DNA of 52,612 bases from Spirochaetales bacterium (GTDB lineage: Bacteria > Spirochaetota > Spirochaetia > SZUA-6 > JAFGRV01). The stretch lies in contig JAFGQK010000285.1 in the NCBI GenBank assembly GCA_016935735.1, forward strand, positions 1-52,612. The letters run 5' to 3'. Below are positions 44,226 through 52,612 of this stretch, piece after piece. Numbering within the stretch: position 1 is the first letter of the stretch; every line of letters starts with the position of its first letter. Under the pieces are notes generated by a model. It saw only the letters and a program-made list of their open reading frames with translations, was not told the DNA's origin and did no database searches. The translations under genes and the position numbers were made by a program.

Positions 44226-46064
44226 ATGAAAAGAAGTTTTATCTATTTTTTTCTTCCTGCATTTATCTGTTTTCTTGTTCTCGGATGTGTAAGTTCCGAA
44301 CCTGCTTCAGAACCACCCCCTCCTCCGGAGGATGCAATCTACAGGAATCCTTCTTATACTGTCGGACAAAGGGTAGCGGATCTTCTTTCCTATATGACAC
44401 TTGAGGAAAAAATCGGCCAGATGACCCAGGTTGCAAAGAATTTTCTTTCCTCTCCAAATGATATCAAGACATATTGTCTCGGTTCCGTCTTGAGCGGCGG
44501 GGGAATGGGTCCTGTAAAAAATGAACCGGGAGCCTGGGCAGATATGTATGACCATTACCAGTCAGTGGCACTTGAATCAAGACTGGGGATTCCCATTCTT
44601 TATGGGATTGATGCAGTTCATGGACATAATACGGTAAAAGGAGCGGTGATTTTCCCCCACAATATCGGTCTGGGCTGCACAGGGAATCCGGCACTTGTCG
44701 AAAAGGCAGCTCAAATTACCGCGATTGAAGTAGCAGCCACGGGAATCGACTGGACATTTGCTCCCTGTATCGCTGTCCCACGGGATGAACGCTGGGGAAG
44801 GACATATGAAGGTTTTGGGGAAACACCGGGGCTTGCAGAAATAATGGCAGAAGCGTCAATCAGGGGATACCAGGGTGAGTCACTTGAGGATGGAAAAACG
44901 ATTTTAGCCTGTCCCAAGCATTTTCTTGCAGATGGCGGGACAAAGGGGGGTGATGACCAGGGGAATGCGGAATGCAGCGAAGAGATATTAAGAAAAATCC
45001 ACCTTCCCGGTTATATCAGTGCCCTGAAAGCAGGTTCCGGTTCCGTTATGGCATCTTTCAGCAGCTGGAACGGGAAAAAAATGCATGGGAATAAAGACCT
45101 CTTAACCGGGCTTTTAAAGAATGAACTGGGTTTCCCCGGAATCCTTGTTTCTGACTGGAAAGCCATTGACCAGCTTCCCGGGGATTATACAAGTGATGTC
45201 ACCATATCCATTAATGCAGGACTGGATATGATTATGGTGCCCGATGATTATAAAACCTTTATTACAACCCTGCTTACTGCGGTGAAAAACGGAAAGGTTC
45301 CCCGGGAAAGGATCGATGACGCAGTGAAAAGAATTCTCACCATAAAATTCAAGCTTGGACTCTTTGAACAGCCCTATACGGACAGAAGCCTTCTTCCCCT
45401 TGTGGGATGTGAAGAACACCGGGAAGCAGGCAGGGAATGTGTCCGTCAATCCCTTGTCCTTTTAAAAAACAAAAACAATGTTCTTCCGCTGTCAAAAGAG
45501 ACCGGCCATATCCTTGTCGCAGGCAGGGGTGCGGATGATATCGGCATGCAATGCGGCGGTTGGACTATTTCCTGGCAGGGTATGACGGGAGATATTACGG
45601 AAGGTACGACTATTTTAGAAGCCATTCAAAAGACCGTTTCTTCAAAAACAAAAGTGACGTATTCCAGGGACGGTTCCGGTGCCGGCAAAGCGGATATCGG
45701 GATTGTTGTTATTGGTGAAAACCCCTATGCCGAGATGGAAGGGGACCGCCAGTCCCTTGCACTATCCACCATGGATATAAATGTCATTAACAACGTGAAA
45801 AAAACCGGCATTCCCATTATTGTCATTCTTATTTCCGGGAGACCCCTTATTGTTACACCGGAGATTGATAAATGGGATGCTTTTATCGCTGCCTGGCTTC
45901 CCGGAACAGAGGGCCAGGGTATAGCGGATGTCCTTTTCGGGGATTATAACCCGACCGGAAAGCTCTCTCATACATGGCCTGCGGATATGAAACAGATACC
46001 CATTAATGAAGGGGATAATGATTATGACCCGCTTTTTCCTTTTGGGTTCGGGTTGAGTTATTGA
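44226..46064 (+). CDS. GH3 beta-glucosidase lipoprotein
   Basis: 612 aa with AAGGAG. Signal peptide with lipobox LVLGC (Cys21), then a Ser/Pro spacer. GH3 N-terminal barrel: [60 protein letters not shown], and the nucleophile Asp near residue 311 in [10 protein letters not shown]. The C-terminal alpha/beta-sandwich ([15 protein letters not shown] ... [13 protein letters not shown] ... [29 protein letters not shown]) is present. There is no C-terminal fibronectin domain. The likely substrate is an oligosaccharide such as cellodextrin, inferred from the barrel. It is displayed on the outer or cytoplasmic membrane. Confidence 0.94.
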   Translation: MKRSFIYFFLPAFICFLVLGCVSSEPASEPPPPPEDAIYRNPSYTVGQRVADLLSYMTLEEKIGQMTQVAKNFLSSPNDIKTYCLGSVLSGGGMGPVKNEPGAWADMYDHYQSVALESRLGIPILYGIDAVHGHNTVKGAVIFPHNIGLGCTGNPALVEKAAQITAIEVAATGIDWTFAPCIAVPRDERWGRTYEGFGETPGLAEIMAEASIRGYQGESLEDGKTILACPKHFLADGGTKGGDDQGNAECSEEILRKIHLPGYISALKAGSGSVMASFSSWNGKKMHGNKDLLTGLLKNELGFPGILVSDWKAIDQLPGDYTSDVTISINAGLDMIMVPDDYKTFITTLLTAVKNGKVPRERIDDAVKRILTIKFKLGLFEQPYTDRSLLPLVGCEEHREAGRECVRQSLVLLKNKNNVLPLSKETGHILVAGRGADDIGMQCGGWTISWQGMTGDITEGTTILEAIQKTVSSKTKVTYSRDGSGAGKADIGIVVIGENPYAEMEGDRQSLALSTMDINVINNVKKTGIPIIVILISGRPLIVTPEIDKWDAFIAAWLPGTEGQGIADVLFGDYNPTGKLSHTWPADMKQIPINEGDNDYDPLFPFGFGLSY

Positions 46065-46072
46065 AGTTCCTT

Positions 46073-48322
46073 TTACTGGACTTGATTAAGCTTCTGTTTA
46101 ATGTTTTCCTTCAGACAAAAGCGGATATAACGGTGGAGTTTATCTTTTGTTTCCTTATTCAAGGCAGTAGTAAAAGAAACCTTATTGTTTTTATATAAAG
46201 CGCTGTATATCTGTATAATCCATATAAGAGGATTGTCTTTTTTTGATGCGAGTACCTTTGCAGAAATATGAATGACTATTCCTTTTAACCGTAAAAGTAC
46301 TTTTAAGAAGTACCTGCCCGGAATAAGAAGGTGAATATCCGTTTTAGAAAAATGACAGGTAAAGATCTGCTCGGATATATTCAATACTTTCGCCTTTATC
46401 ACTTTTCTTTCACCTTCTATTGTGAAAAACACCTGGCTGTCATCAACAGCATCCACCCGTACATAATTACGGCGCCCCCTTGCTTCAAAGTAAAAAAGTA
46501 TCTTTTTTAAAACAGCCAGGGTATTCTGCTGCAAATCGGAAAATTTAATTAAAGCGATGTTTTTTTCCAGGAACCGTCTACCGTATTGCTGATCCATCCT
46601 GCTGTAGACAAAAGCACCGACCTGGATCATATAATCCCGCATCTGCTCGATTTTCATAATATAGTCAAACCAGGTATCTATTTCATTCTGACTTGAAATA
46701 CATATAAAAATAACATTCCGCGCATCTTTTTCCAATATACGTAAAAGCTTTAATTTATCTTTTTCATCCACCTGGTATGATTCAAATCCCATTTTTACCA
46801 GTGTATCGATAACCACGGATATGAGTTCCAGAGGCTCTATGAAAAATATCCTTACAAAATGGAGGGAAGTGACAAGTTTTTCTTCTTTTGATCCCGGTGC
46901 CGGGACCACTCCCGTTTCCGTCTTATTGCCTTCCGGTTTCTTGTCTCCCGGATTCATGACATAATCGATAAATTCCTTTGCATCTTTCAGCTTTACATCA
47001 TATTCAGCACTATTGATGTTCAACTGTACCCGCACAGGTGGTTTATCTTCAATATCTATTTTATACTGTACTATACTTTCCCGGATTCTTTCTTTGTATG
47101 AAAGAGCCCCGCTGCCACTCGTTTCTGTTAACACGGCAACAAACTTATCACTATCATACCGTCCGATCAGATCCGTTATACGTATATGTTTTTTTAGTAG
47201 AATTGCGATCTTTTTCAAGATATAATCGCCGTTTTTATAGCCATATTCATCATTTATCCCTTTAAAATTTTCGATATCTATTACCAGAATGGAAAGTGAT
47301 CCGTGATATCTTTTTACCCGTTTTATTTCCCTGTCCAGTTCCCAGATAAGGTACCGCTGGTTGTATATTCCGGTAAGATCATCGGAGAATAACAATTCTT
47401 CCAGCCTTTTATTTAATAAATCATTTTTTATTGCAGTTGCAATGGAGTGAATAAGTATTTTCAGCCTGATAAGGAATGCAGGAGTAAAGCCGGTGGGGAT
47501 TGCATTATAGAGATTCAAAACACCAAGAACATCAAGGTTGGTTTCCAGGGGAATACAGAGTACCTGGGCTGTCTCTTGAATTATTTTTTTATTCTTATCC
47601 GCATCCGTTTCCATACGGCTTTGAACAAACTCATCTTTACTTATTATTTTTTTTCTGAGAACCGCTTCAAACATTATAGTTTCTTTATCAGATACACTGA
47701 TTGGTTTATCGATATCCTTCCAACCCGGACGGTTATGGGCAACGAGAACCAGTTGATTTTTCTTTTTATTTACAAGAAAGAGGGAAAATATATATGGAAT
47801 TGAAAGATCACTTATTTTCCCTTTCAGTTCTTTAAAAACAACATTATAATCCAGGAAAACCTCAGCTTTTTGTCCGTAATGAATTATCTTCTTTAAATAA
47901 CCAAGATTATCCGTTAAATAATCACCTGGATATTCAGTGTTTATCTGTAAAGGATACCGGGCTGCGGAATTCTCTATAGATTGCATAAGTCCGTTATCAT
48001 TTATTTCACCTTTTACAAAGTAATCCATGGCGCCAAGGGAAACAGCCTTTGTTCCAATATCCTCATTCCCCAGGGTGGTAAAAACGAAAACGGGTATTCC
48101 CGGAAACGATATGAGTATTTTCTTTAACCCATTCAGGTCATCTATATCGGCAATAAAAAGAGCAAGCAGGATAATACCTATTTTTTCACTTTTAAGGATT
48201 TCTATCCCCTGATTAATTGTTTTTGTATGTATAAGTGAATATCCGTTATGTGAATCCCTTGTGATTATCTCTTTTATATAAGCCGAGTCTTCCGGATTGT
48301 CATCAATCAACAGTATATTCAT
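46073..48322 (-). CDS. Degenerate receiver-GAF-GGDEF protein with PilZ-like end
   Basis: 749 aa. The N-terminal receiver fold lacks the phospho-acceptor: where LxxLDL is expected it reads IILLALFIADIDD (Ala54). A GAF-like domain (about 135-310, VAHNRPGWKD, LCIPLETNLDVLGVLNLYNA) is followed by a GGDEF fold in which the signature is GRYDSDKF (about 388-395), so cyclase activity is doubtful. The C-terminal part, RGRRNYVRVDAVDDSQVFFTI...KAKVLNIS, has the RxxxR and D/NxS features of PilZ. This looks like a cyclic-di-GMP receptor built from inactive parts. The stop lies 5 bp from the start of no gene; the K+ channel gene ends 5 bp upstream, so both share a transcript. Confidence 0.8.
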   Translation of the reverse strand: MNILLIDDNPEDSAYIKEIITRDSHNGYSLIHTKTINQGIEILKSEKIGIILLALFIADIDDLNGLKKILISFPGIPVFVFTTLGNEDIGTKAVSLGAMDYFVKGEINDNGLMQSIENSAARYPLQINTEYPGDYLTDNLGYLKKIIHYGQKAEVFLDYNVVFKELKGKISDLSIPYIFSLFLVNKKKNQLVLVAHNRPGWKDIDKPISVSDKETIMFEAVLRKKIISKDEFVQSRMETDADKNKKIIQETAQVLCIPLETNLDVLGVLNLYNAIPTGFTPAFLIRLKILIHSIATAIKNDLLNKRLEELLFSDDLTGIYNQRYLIWELDREIKRVKRYHGSLSILVIDIENFKGINDEYGYKNGDYILKKIAILLKKHIRITDLIGRYDSDKFVAVLTETSGSGALSYKERIRESIVQYKIDIEDKPPVRVQLNINSAEYDVKLKDAKEFIDYVMNPGDKKPEGNKTETGVVPAPGSKEEKLVTSLHFVRIFFIEPLELISVVIDTLVKMGFESYQVDEKDKLKLLRILEKDARNVIFICISSQNEIDTWFDYIMKIEQMRDYMIQVGAFVYSRMDQQYGRRFLEKNIALIKFSDLQQNTLAVLKKILFYFEARGRRNYVRVDAVDDSQVFFTIEGERKVIKAKVLNISEQIFTCHFSKTDIHLLIPGRYFLKVLLRLKGIVIHISAKVLASKKDNPLIWIIQIYSALYKNNKVSFTTALNKETKDKLHRYIRFCLKENIKQKLNQVQ

Positions 48323-48327
48323 GAAAA

Positions 48328-49161
48328 TTACTCTTTCTTTAATTTTTCACCGCAATATTTACAAAACACGGCTTCTTCGTCCAGACAGGATTTTCCGCAT
48401 CCCGAACATACCCTGGTTCCTTCACGGGATTTGAAACTGATAGCAATTTCTGCTGAAAGAATTCCTGTGGGAACAGCAATAATTCCATAACCGAGAAGCA
48501 TAATTACCGAAGCGATTGTCTGACCGAGTACAGTTTTGGGGGCAAGATCGCCGTACCCTACTGTGGTAAGTGTTACAATTGCCCAGTACATGGATTTGGG
48601 AATATTAACAAACCCGTTTTCCGGTCCTTCGACAAGAAACATTAAAGAACCCATAATAACGACGATGACAAGTACAGATCCGGTAAAAACGATTATTTTC
48701 CTGAAACCGGATTTTAATGCATTTAACAGGAAATTAGCCTGGCCGATGAACCGGCCGAGTTTAAAGATGGTAAATATCCGGAGGAGTCTGAAGACACGTA
48801 TAAAGGTAAATGCCGGCATACCAGCGACAAAGCGAAGGATATAACTGGGCAGAATAGCCAGAAAATCAATAATACCGAAAAAACTCCTTATATATTTAAA
48901 TCTGTTCCTTGCACAGAAGATTCTTATGATGTATTCCAGTGTAAATATAATAGTAAAAAACCATTCAACAAAAAGGAAAAATGATTCATAATCCTGCCTT
49001 AATTTATCGACACTATTTAATAATACGGCAAGAACACTTAAAATAATAAAAACAAGAAGCAGAACATCAAATAATTTTCCGGAATTTGTATCTGATTCAA
49101 AAATAATGATATAGAGTTTTTCTCTAAACTGATGCAGTTTCCTGTGTTCCCGGGTCTTCAT
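48328..49161 (-). CDS. Voltage-gated K+ channel-like protein with zinc-ribbon tail
   Basis: 277 aa. Six predicted membrane segments: S1 about 29-52, S2 about 60-82, S3 about 92-110, the Arg-rich S4 FIRVFRLLRIFTIFKLGRF (about 117-135), S5 about 153-178 and S6 about 208-232. The pore has TLTTVGYGDLAPK (about 196-208), the K+ selectivity filter. After S6 comes a cytoplasmic zinc ribbon, CSGCGKSCLDEEAVFCKYCGEKLKKE, unusual for Kv channels. It is likely a six-segment bacterial Kv-type channel with a metal-binding regulatory tail. The promoter at 49201-49230 drives it and the signalling gene 5 bp downstream. Confidence 0.9.
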   Translation of the reverse strand: MKTREHRKLHQFREKLYIIIFESDTNSGKLFDVLLLVFIILSVLAVLLNSVDKLRQDYESFFLFVEWFFTIIFTLEYIIRIFCARNRFKYIRSFFGIIDFLAILPSYILRFVAGMPAFTFIRVFRLLRIFTIFKLGRFIGQANFLLNALKSGFRKIIVFTGSVLVIVVIMGSLMFLVEGPENGFVNIPKSMYWAIVTLTTVGYGDLAPKTVLGQTIASVIMLLGYGIIAVPTGILSAEIAISFKSREGTRVCSGCGKSCLDEEAVFCKYCGEKLKKE

Positions 49162-49200
49162 CTTCTTGCAGTAACTTCTTTACTCTGCTAACAATTAATA

Positions 49201-49230
49201 AGTATAAAACCATATATATTTTAAAGTCAA
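49201..49230 (-). promoter_or_regulatory. Promoter of the K+ channel unit
   Basis: Minus strand TTGACT, 18 bp, TATACT, about 40 bp upstream of the start at 49161. Confidence 0.65.
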
Positions 49231-49298
49231 TATTTTTTACCTTTTTACTGCAATTCCGGGTTTATAATTGACATGGTAAGAAAGAGTATGATATGCTG

Positions 49299-49436
49299 TT
49301 TTGACTTAAAATCTTGTTAAATAACAAGATTTCAGGTCAAAATGACTGAACGTTGGCCGCCAGGTTAAATAGACCGGATAATTAATGAACACCTGGAGTG
49401 CTTATTAATTGAGTTATGGGTGTAACCAATGTTATG
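49299..49436 (+). repeat. Structured dispersed repeat family 1, copy C3
   Basis: Upstream hairpin TTTTGAC..AAATCTTGTTA/TAACAAGATTT..GTCAAAA (49299-49342), then AACGTTGGCCGCCAGG (49349-49364), GACCGG, CCTGG (49392-49396) and the end AACCAATGTTATG. Outer arms AACGTTGG/CCAATGTT pair with one wobble. It stands 28 bp from the other repeat, copy B. Confidence 0.8.
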
Positions 49437-49463
49437 AGTAATGTGAAAAAACTTACTAATAGA

Positions 49464-49612
49464 GGTTCTTGCAAAAATACTATATTTACTGAAAGAACCG
49501 ACCTTAACAACAGTGGAGTATTTTTATTTCCTTTTAGTATAATAAAATAAAAATACTCCGAAGCCTCTTGCAAAAATTCCTTAAATACTATCGGATTTTT
49601 GCAAGAGGCTCA
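49464..49612. repeat. Three-hairpin repeat family 2, copy B
   Basis: Near-complete sister of 2944-3092. It begins GAGGTTCTTGCAAAAAT and ends with ATTTTTGCAAGAGGCTC, so the termini are inverted. Central hairpin GGAGTATTTTTAT (49515-49527)/ATAAAAATACTCC (49547-49559); right hairpin AGCCTCTTGCAAAAAT/ATTTTTGCAAGAGGCT is almost perfect. It ends 14 bp before the AAAAGGAG site of the gene at 49637 and so forms its upstream region. Confidence 0.85.
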
Positions 49613-49636
49613 ATACTTTAAGAAAAGGAGTATAGT

Positions 49637-50251
49637 ATGGGTGGTGGTGTTATTATTGTAAACAAAGGGTCAGGAGATGCCTATTTCCTTAATAGACAGG
49701 GCAAGGAAGTTATCGATCCTTCCAGGGATGTGGAGGTGAGAATCAATGAGGAATTCCCCGGTATAACACTGAATGATGCAGTAGAGGAGGCAAAACGGTT
49801 TATAATGGGTGCAATAAAGAAAAAGGTTGCCCAGAAAATGAGAGGATTTGATTGTTGTGCTGTTATCCGTGATATTAAGGTTTCATATAAGATCAAGTTC
49901 GGATTTGCCGGAGATGAAAAGCTTGAGCGGGAAATACATTTCAAAGAAGGAGACCAAATTCTGAAAAAAGGCGATACTGGCAGTGAATTTTTCTGGATCA
50001 AGGAAGGTATTGTCGATATTGAAGGTGTCGAGTATTATCCGGGCAGTGTATTCGGGAGAGCCGCATTCAGTGACGGAATAAGAAAGAAAAATGCATATGC
50101 AAAAACTGATACAACTGTTATTGCAATTAATAAGAATCACCCCGAACTTATCAATAAAATCCCGGTCCTTTTAGAGAAATTTGCAGAGGAAGTTAAAAAA
50201 ATAAAAGAAATAAGGCCAAAGGCAAAAATCGATAAGGTGGATATGGAATAA
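49637..50251 (+). CDS. Protein with C-terminal cyclic-nucleotide-binding-like domain
   Basis: 204 aa after AAAAGGAG. Residues 1-90 have no recognised domain (MGGGVIIVNKGSGDAYFLNRQGKEVIDPSRD, then helix, then GFDCCAVIRDIKVSYKIKF). Residues 95-165 (REIHFKEGDQILKKGDTGSEFFWIKEGIVDIEGVEYYPGSVFGRAAFSDGIRKKNAYAKTDTTVIAI) follow the cNMP-binding (CRP-like) beta-roll pattern, with GSVFGRAAF at the phosphate-binding cassette position, although the usual Arg-Ala pair is replaced. No helix-turn-helix. Possibly a small receptor or chaperone-like cNMP protein. Its upstream region is occupied by the repeat at 49464. Confidence 0.65.
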   Translation: MGGGVIIVNKGSGDAYFLNRQGKEVIDPSRDVEVRINEEFPGITLNDAVEEAKRFIMGAIKKKVAQKMRGFDCCAVIRDIKVSYKIKFGFAGDEKLEREIHFKEGDQILKKGDTGSEFFWIKEGIVDIEGVEYYPGSVFGRAAFSDGIRKKNAYAKTDTTVIAINKNHPELINKIPVLLEKFAEEVKKIKEIRPKAKIDKVDME

Positions 50252-50514
50252 CATCCATTAATCTTTTAAACGATTATTTCGCATGCTACTGTTAATATAA
50301 ACACATTGAGGGTAAATATTCTATAACGACTGCATAAGTTATATTTCTTTGATTGAAATAAAGAATTTACATATCTTGTAAAAAGAAGAGGTATTTATTA
50401 AATTTAACGGTAAGAATGGATTTTTTTATATGATATTTTACAGTTAATCAAAATAATGAGGAATTTTCTTGAAAAAGCAGTGGCCGGATTATTATATTAT
50501 TGGAGGGGGATAAA

Positions 50515-51321
50515 ATGTCTACTCAAACTCGTCACAAGTGCGATGAATATTATAAAATCTATCTTGAACATGATATTTCATTCACAAAAGAGATTATCAG
50601 TGAAATAAAACTTATACCTGAAAAGAACTATCTTCGTTATGGAGGGATGAATATTCCATGTATTCTCTATTCTTCTTCCATGATCCGGGCCCGGATAATT
50701 GCCCAGCTTCAACCTTCAATATGTGAAAAAATCAGCCTGGGTAATAAAACAACCTCCCTCTGTCTGGCATTCAGGAGGGAAAAAGGAGAGGATCCTGTCA
50801 CCCTCTTTATTAATGCAAAAATCGCCGGATTAACCCCTTACAAATCAGATATTCCGGGTGTGAATTTCATCACCCTTAAATATATGAATAAACCACCGGA
50901 TGATTTTATATACAAGCTTGGTGAAGCAATATTCAATAAAACAGAGGAAAACAAAAGAAAAGAGCAGAGAATTAACCTGGATGATGAAAAGACTAAAAGG
51001 CTAAAGCTTCAAACAGATAAAATCTGGATATTCTGTGATGGAAAACAGAGTCCATGTGTTCTTAAAGACATTTCATTCTCCGGTGCAAAGATCATTACAA
51101 GGGGAAAAAAGGATTCTTTTCTTAAAAAGAATATTAAGCTTATTCTGAATATCAGCAATCTGGAAGGGATCAGTGAAATGACAGGCACTGTTACTCATTG
51201 CGAAGAGATCATCGTGAATAAAAATATCAAATTCATCGCACTTGGTCTTGCTTTTGATAAGGCGAGTATACCTGATTCATATAAAGAATGGGTGAATAGT
51301 TTTATTCAGAAAGAGAAGTAA
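50515..51321 (+). CDS. PilZ domain protein
   Basis: 268 aa from the ATG at 50515, with GGAGGGGG upstream; an earlier in-frame TTG overlaps that site. The N-terminal 150 residues have no known family (YRIYLEHDISFTKEIISEIKLIPEKNYLRYGG). The PilZ domain begins near residue 155 with NLDDEKTKRLKLQTDKIW, then CVLKDISFSGAKIITRGKK (D-x-S-x-x-G motif) and GTVTHCEEI...FIALGLAFD, and closes with PDSYKEWVNSFIQ. The RxxxR is only partly present. It would be a c-di-GMP receptor acting on motility or envelope. Followed by a convergent hypothetical gene. The 263-bp gap before it has no gene. Confidence 0.85.
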   Translation: MSTQTRHKCDEYYKIYLEHDISFTKEIISEIKLIPEKNYLRYGGMNIPCILYSSSMIRARIIAQLQPSICEKISLGNKTTSLCLAFRREKGEDPVTLFINAKIAGLTPYKSDIPGVNFITLKYMNKPPDDFIYKLGEAIFNKTEENKRKEQRINLDDEKTKRLKLQTDKIWIFCDGKQSPCVLKDISFSGAKIITRGKKDSFLKKNIKLILNISNLEGISEMTGTVTHCEEIIVNKNIKFIALGLAFDKASIPDSYKEWVNSFIQKEK

Positions 51322-51372
51322 GTTTTAACAATACCCGGCCTATCCTTTCTGAATTCCTTTTAAAGTGAAGTT

Positions 51373-51891
51373 TCAAGTTTCAACAAGATATTGCCCAATT
51401 TTTTGAAGTTCCGGATTTCTTTCATACTCGCATTTTGCATTTGGGTGCATCTTTTTATCCAGATCTACTGTTTTTAAATAGAGTTCATTAATGATATCTG
51501 CAAAAATAGAAAGATTGGAACCGAAATTACTGATTGCCATTTCCTTCAGGACTTTATCTCTGTCAGATTCAGGACCTGATCTTGAAAGGACAGAGGAAGA
51601 ACCGGAGGATAAAATGGCTTTAAGTCTTGGTTTTATTTCTTTATTTGCATGGTGAATGAATTTCGCAGCAGCAATAACCACTTCATATAGTTCATGAAAT
51701 TTATATCCTTCAAGCTTGCCATAAACAGCTTTGTCTGCAAGGCCGTCCAGAATATCCCATATGGCCTGTTCTATTTCCATAACAAGGAGTGCTTTCCGTA
51801 AAAAACGGTTGGTAATATTTTTTTTAAAATGATCATTTATTTTATCGATAAGTTTTATTATTTCTCCATCTTTAATAGGTATTACAGTCAT
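51373..51891 (-). CDS. Hypothetical soluble protein
   Basis: 172 aa, AGAGGTACCG in front of the ATG. Mostly helical, with MTVIPIKDGEIIKLIDKINDHFKKNITNRFLRKALLVMEIEQAIWDILDGLADKAVYGKLEG and a Ser-rich loop (SSGSSSVLSRSGPESDRDK). The end has a helix, SNFGSNLSIFADIINELYLKTVDL. No known family seen; no membrane segment. I recall nothing comparable with confidence. It converges with the PilZ gene. Confidence 0.6.
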   Translation of the reverse strand: MTVIPIKDGEIIKLIDKINDHFKKNITNRFLRKALLVMEIEQAIWDILDGLADKAVYGKLEGYKFHELYEVVIAAAKFIHHANKEIKPRLKAILSSGSSSVLSRSGPESDRDKVLKEMAISNFGSNLSIFADIINELYLKTVDLDKKMHPNAKCEYERNPELQKIGQYLVET

Positions 51892-52042
51892 TCGGTACCT
51901 CTTTTACAAAACATTTCTCATTACAACTTTAACTCATCGTGATTCAATAGTCAAGCTTCTTCTTAAACAACTAAATAAGTAACAGTAATTTTTAACTGTG
52001 AGATTTTATGATGAAACCATGAGGTCAGAGGACCAGAAATCA

Positions 52043-52612
52043 GAGGGAAGGAGGTACCTGGCCAGAGGGATGGAACTGTCAGACCAGGAGGGGAAGGAGC
52101 TGCCACACCAGAAGGTGCCACACCAGGAGGGGACGGAGCTCCCACACCAGGAGGGGACGGAGCTCCCACACCAGGAGGGGACGGAGCTGCCACACCAGGA
52201 GGGGACGGAGCTGCCACACCAGGAGGGGACGGAGCTGCCATACCAGGAGGGGACGGAGCTGCTACACCAGAATGAGACGGAGCTCCCAGACCAGGAGGGG
52301 ACGGAGCTCCCAGACCAGAGGGGAAGGGGCTGCCACACCAGAAGGGACGGAGGTACCAGACCAGAAGGGACGGAGCTGCCAGAGCAGAGGGACGGAGCTG
52401 CCACACCAGAAGGGACGGAGCTCCCAGACCAGAGGGGACGGGCCTGCCAGAGCAGAGGGACGGAGCTGCCACAACAGAAGGGACAGAGCTGCCAGAGCAG
52501 AGGGACGGAGCTGCCTACACCAGGGGGGACGGAGCTCCCCACACCAGGGGGACGGAGGTACCTGGCCAGAAGGGGACGGAGCTCCCAGACCAGGAGGACA
52601 GAGCTGCCAGGC
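52043..52612. repeat. Minisatellite of 22-24 bp units, running off the window
   Basis: About 22 tandem units of the type GGGACGGAGCTGCCACACC plus AGGAG. The first block keeps 24 bp (8 codons); from about 52300 units shorten to 23 or 22 bp, which shifts frame, and substitutions such as CCACACC/CCAGACC/CCAGAGC rotate along the array. Both strands carry long frames only because the unit has no stop. There is no ribosome site or signal peptide, so I do not call a gene. It is strikingly G-rich on the plus strand, unlike its AT-rich surroundings, and continues past the end. Confidence 0.85.

Noticed and set aside
51963..52542. Proline-rich proteins encoded by the minisatellite
   Set aside because: Several frames on both strands are open only because the unit lacks stops, and the unit length drifts out of frame.
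52043..52612. CRISPR array
   Set aside because: Units are contiguous with no unique spacers of constant length.

Overview
The window looks like chromosomal DNA of an anaerobic or facultative, signalling-rich bacterium, most likely a member of the Spirochaetota. This is inferred from gene style only: an OmpA-like protein with many FlgD-type Ig repeats, orphan receivers, a SpoIIE-type phosphatase, PilZ proteins, small secreted proteins, and a moderately AT-rich genome with strong AGGAGG sites and sigma70-type promoters. No rRNA or taxonomic marker is present, so the assignment is tentative.

Layout. 1-4.4 kb: a structured repeat next to a decayed transposase, a CxxC-type hypothetical protein, pth, an orphan branched-chain amino-acid binding protein, a three-hairpin repeat, two tRNA-like genes whose halves are in reversed order, and a DUF7873-type protein. 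4.5-11 kb: leaderless ugd, a GNAT acetyltransferase, two small membrane proteins, and an overlapping asnB/FAD-oxidoreductase pair probably serving surface polysaccharide. 11-17.7 kb: a ribbon-helix-helix-like protein, a methionyl-tRNA-synthetase-like protein with a degenerate KMSKS motif, DUF1846, DUF4380, and a frameshifted dockerin protein. 18-23.6 kb: a two-component signalling pair, a DUF574 methyltransferase, an aldo/keto reductase, a MalT-like LuxR remnant with a large internal deletion, and a small secreted protein. 23.6-24.2 kb: an intergenic region packed with palindromes. 24.2-26.4 kb: an alcohol dehydrogenase/LsrF-type aldolase/small Cys-rich protein cluster. 26.5-31.4 kb: a DUF4434 fragment, two adjacent MuiA-like (DUF4139) genes and a divergent LURP-one-like gene. 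31.5-41.6 kb: a receiver-PAS-SpoIIE phosphatase, then a likely operon ompA-like/sbcD/sbcC/radical SAM. 41.6-46 kb: a GT4 glycosyltransferase overlapping a radical SAM/SPASM gene, and a GH3 lipoprotein. 46-52 kb: a voltage-gated K+ channel operon with a degenerate receiver/GGDEF/PilZ protein, a cNMP-domain protein behind a repeat, a PilZ protein, a hypothetical protein, and a 22-24 bp minisatellite running off the end.

Most notable: (1) two tandem tRNA-like genes (Leu-like and Gln-like, minus strand, 3.2-3.6 kb) in which the 3' half precedes the 5' half. Every tRNA stem forms only in this permuted order, and the two acceptor ends are joined by long hairpin linkers that differ in sequence but keep pairing. 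(2) Two families of structured dispersed repeats with compensatory base changes: a GTTGGCCGCCAGG family at 0, 14.2, 17.8, 24.1 and 49.3 kb, and a three-hairpin family at 2.9 and 49.5 kb. (3) Several decaying genes (transposase, dockerin, MalT-like, DUF4434), which mark parts of the window as plastic.
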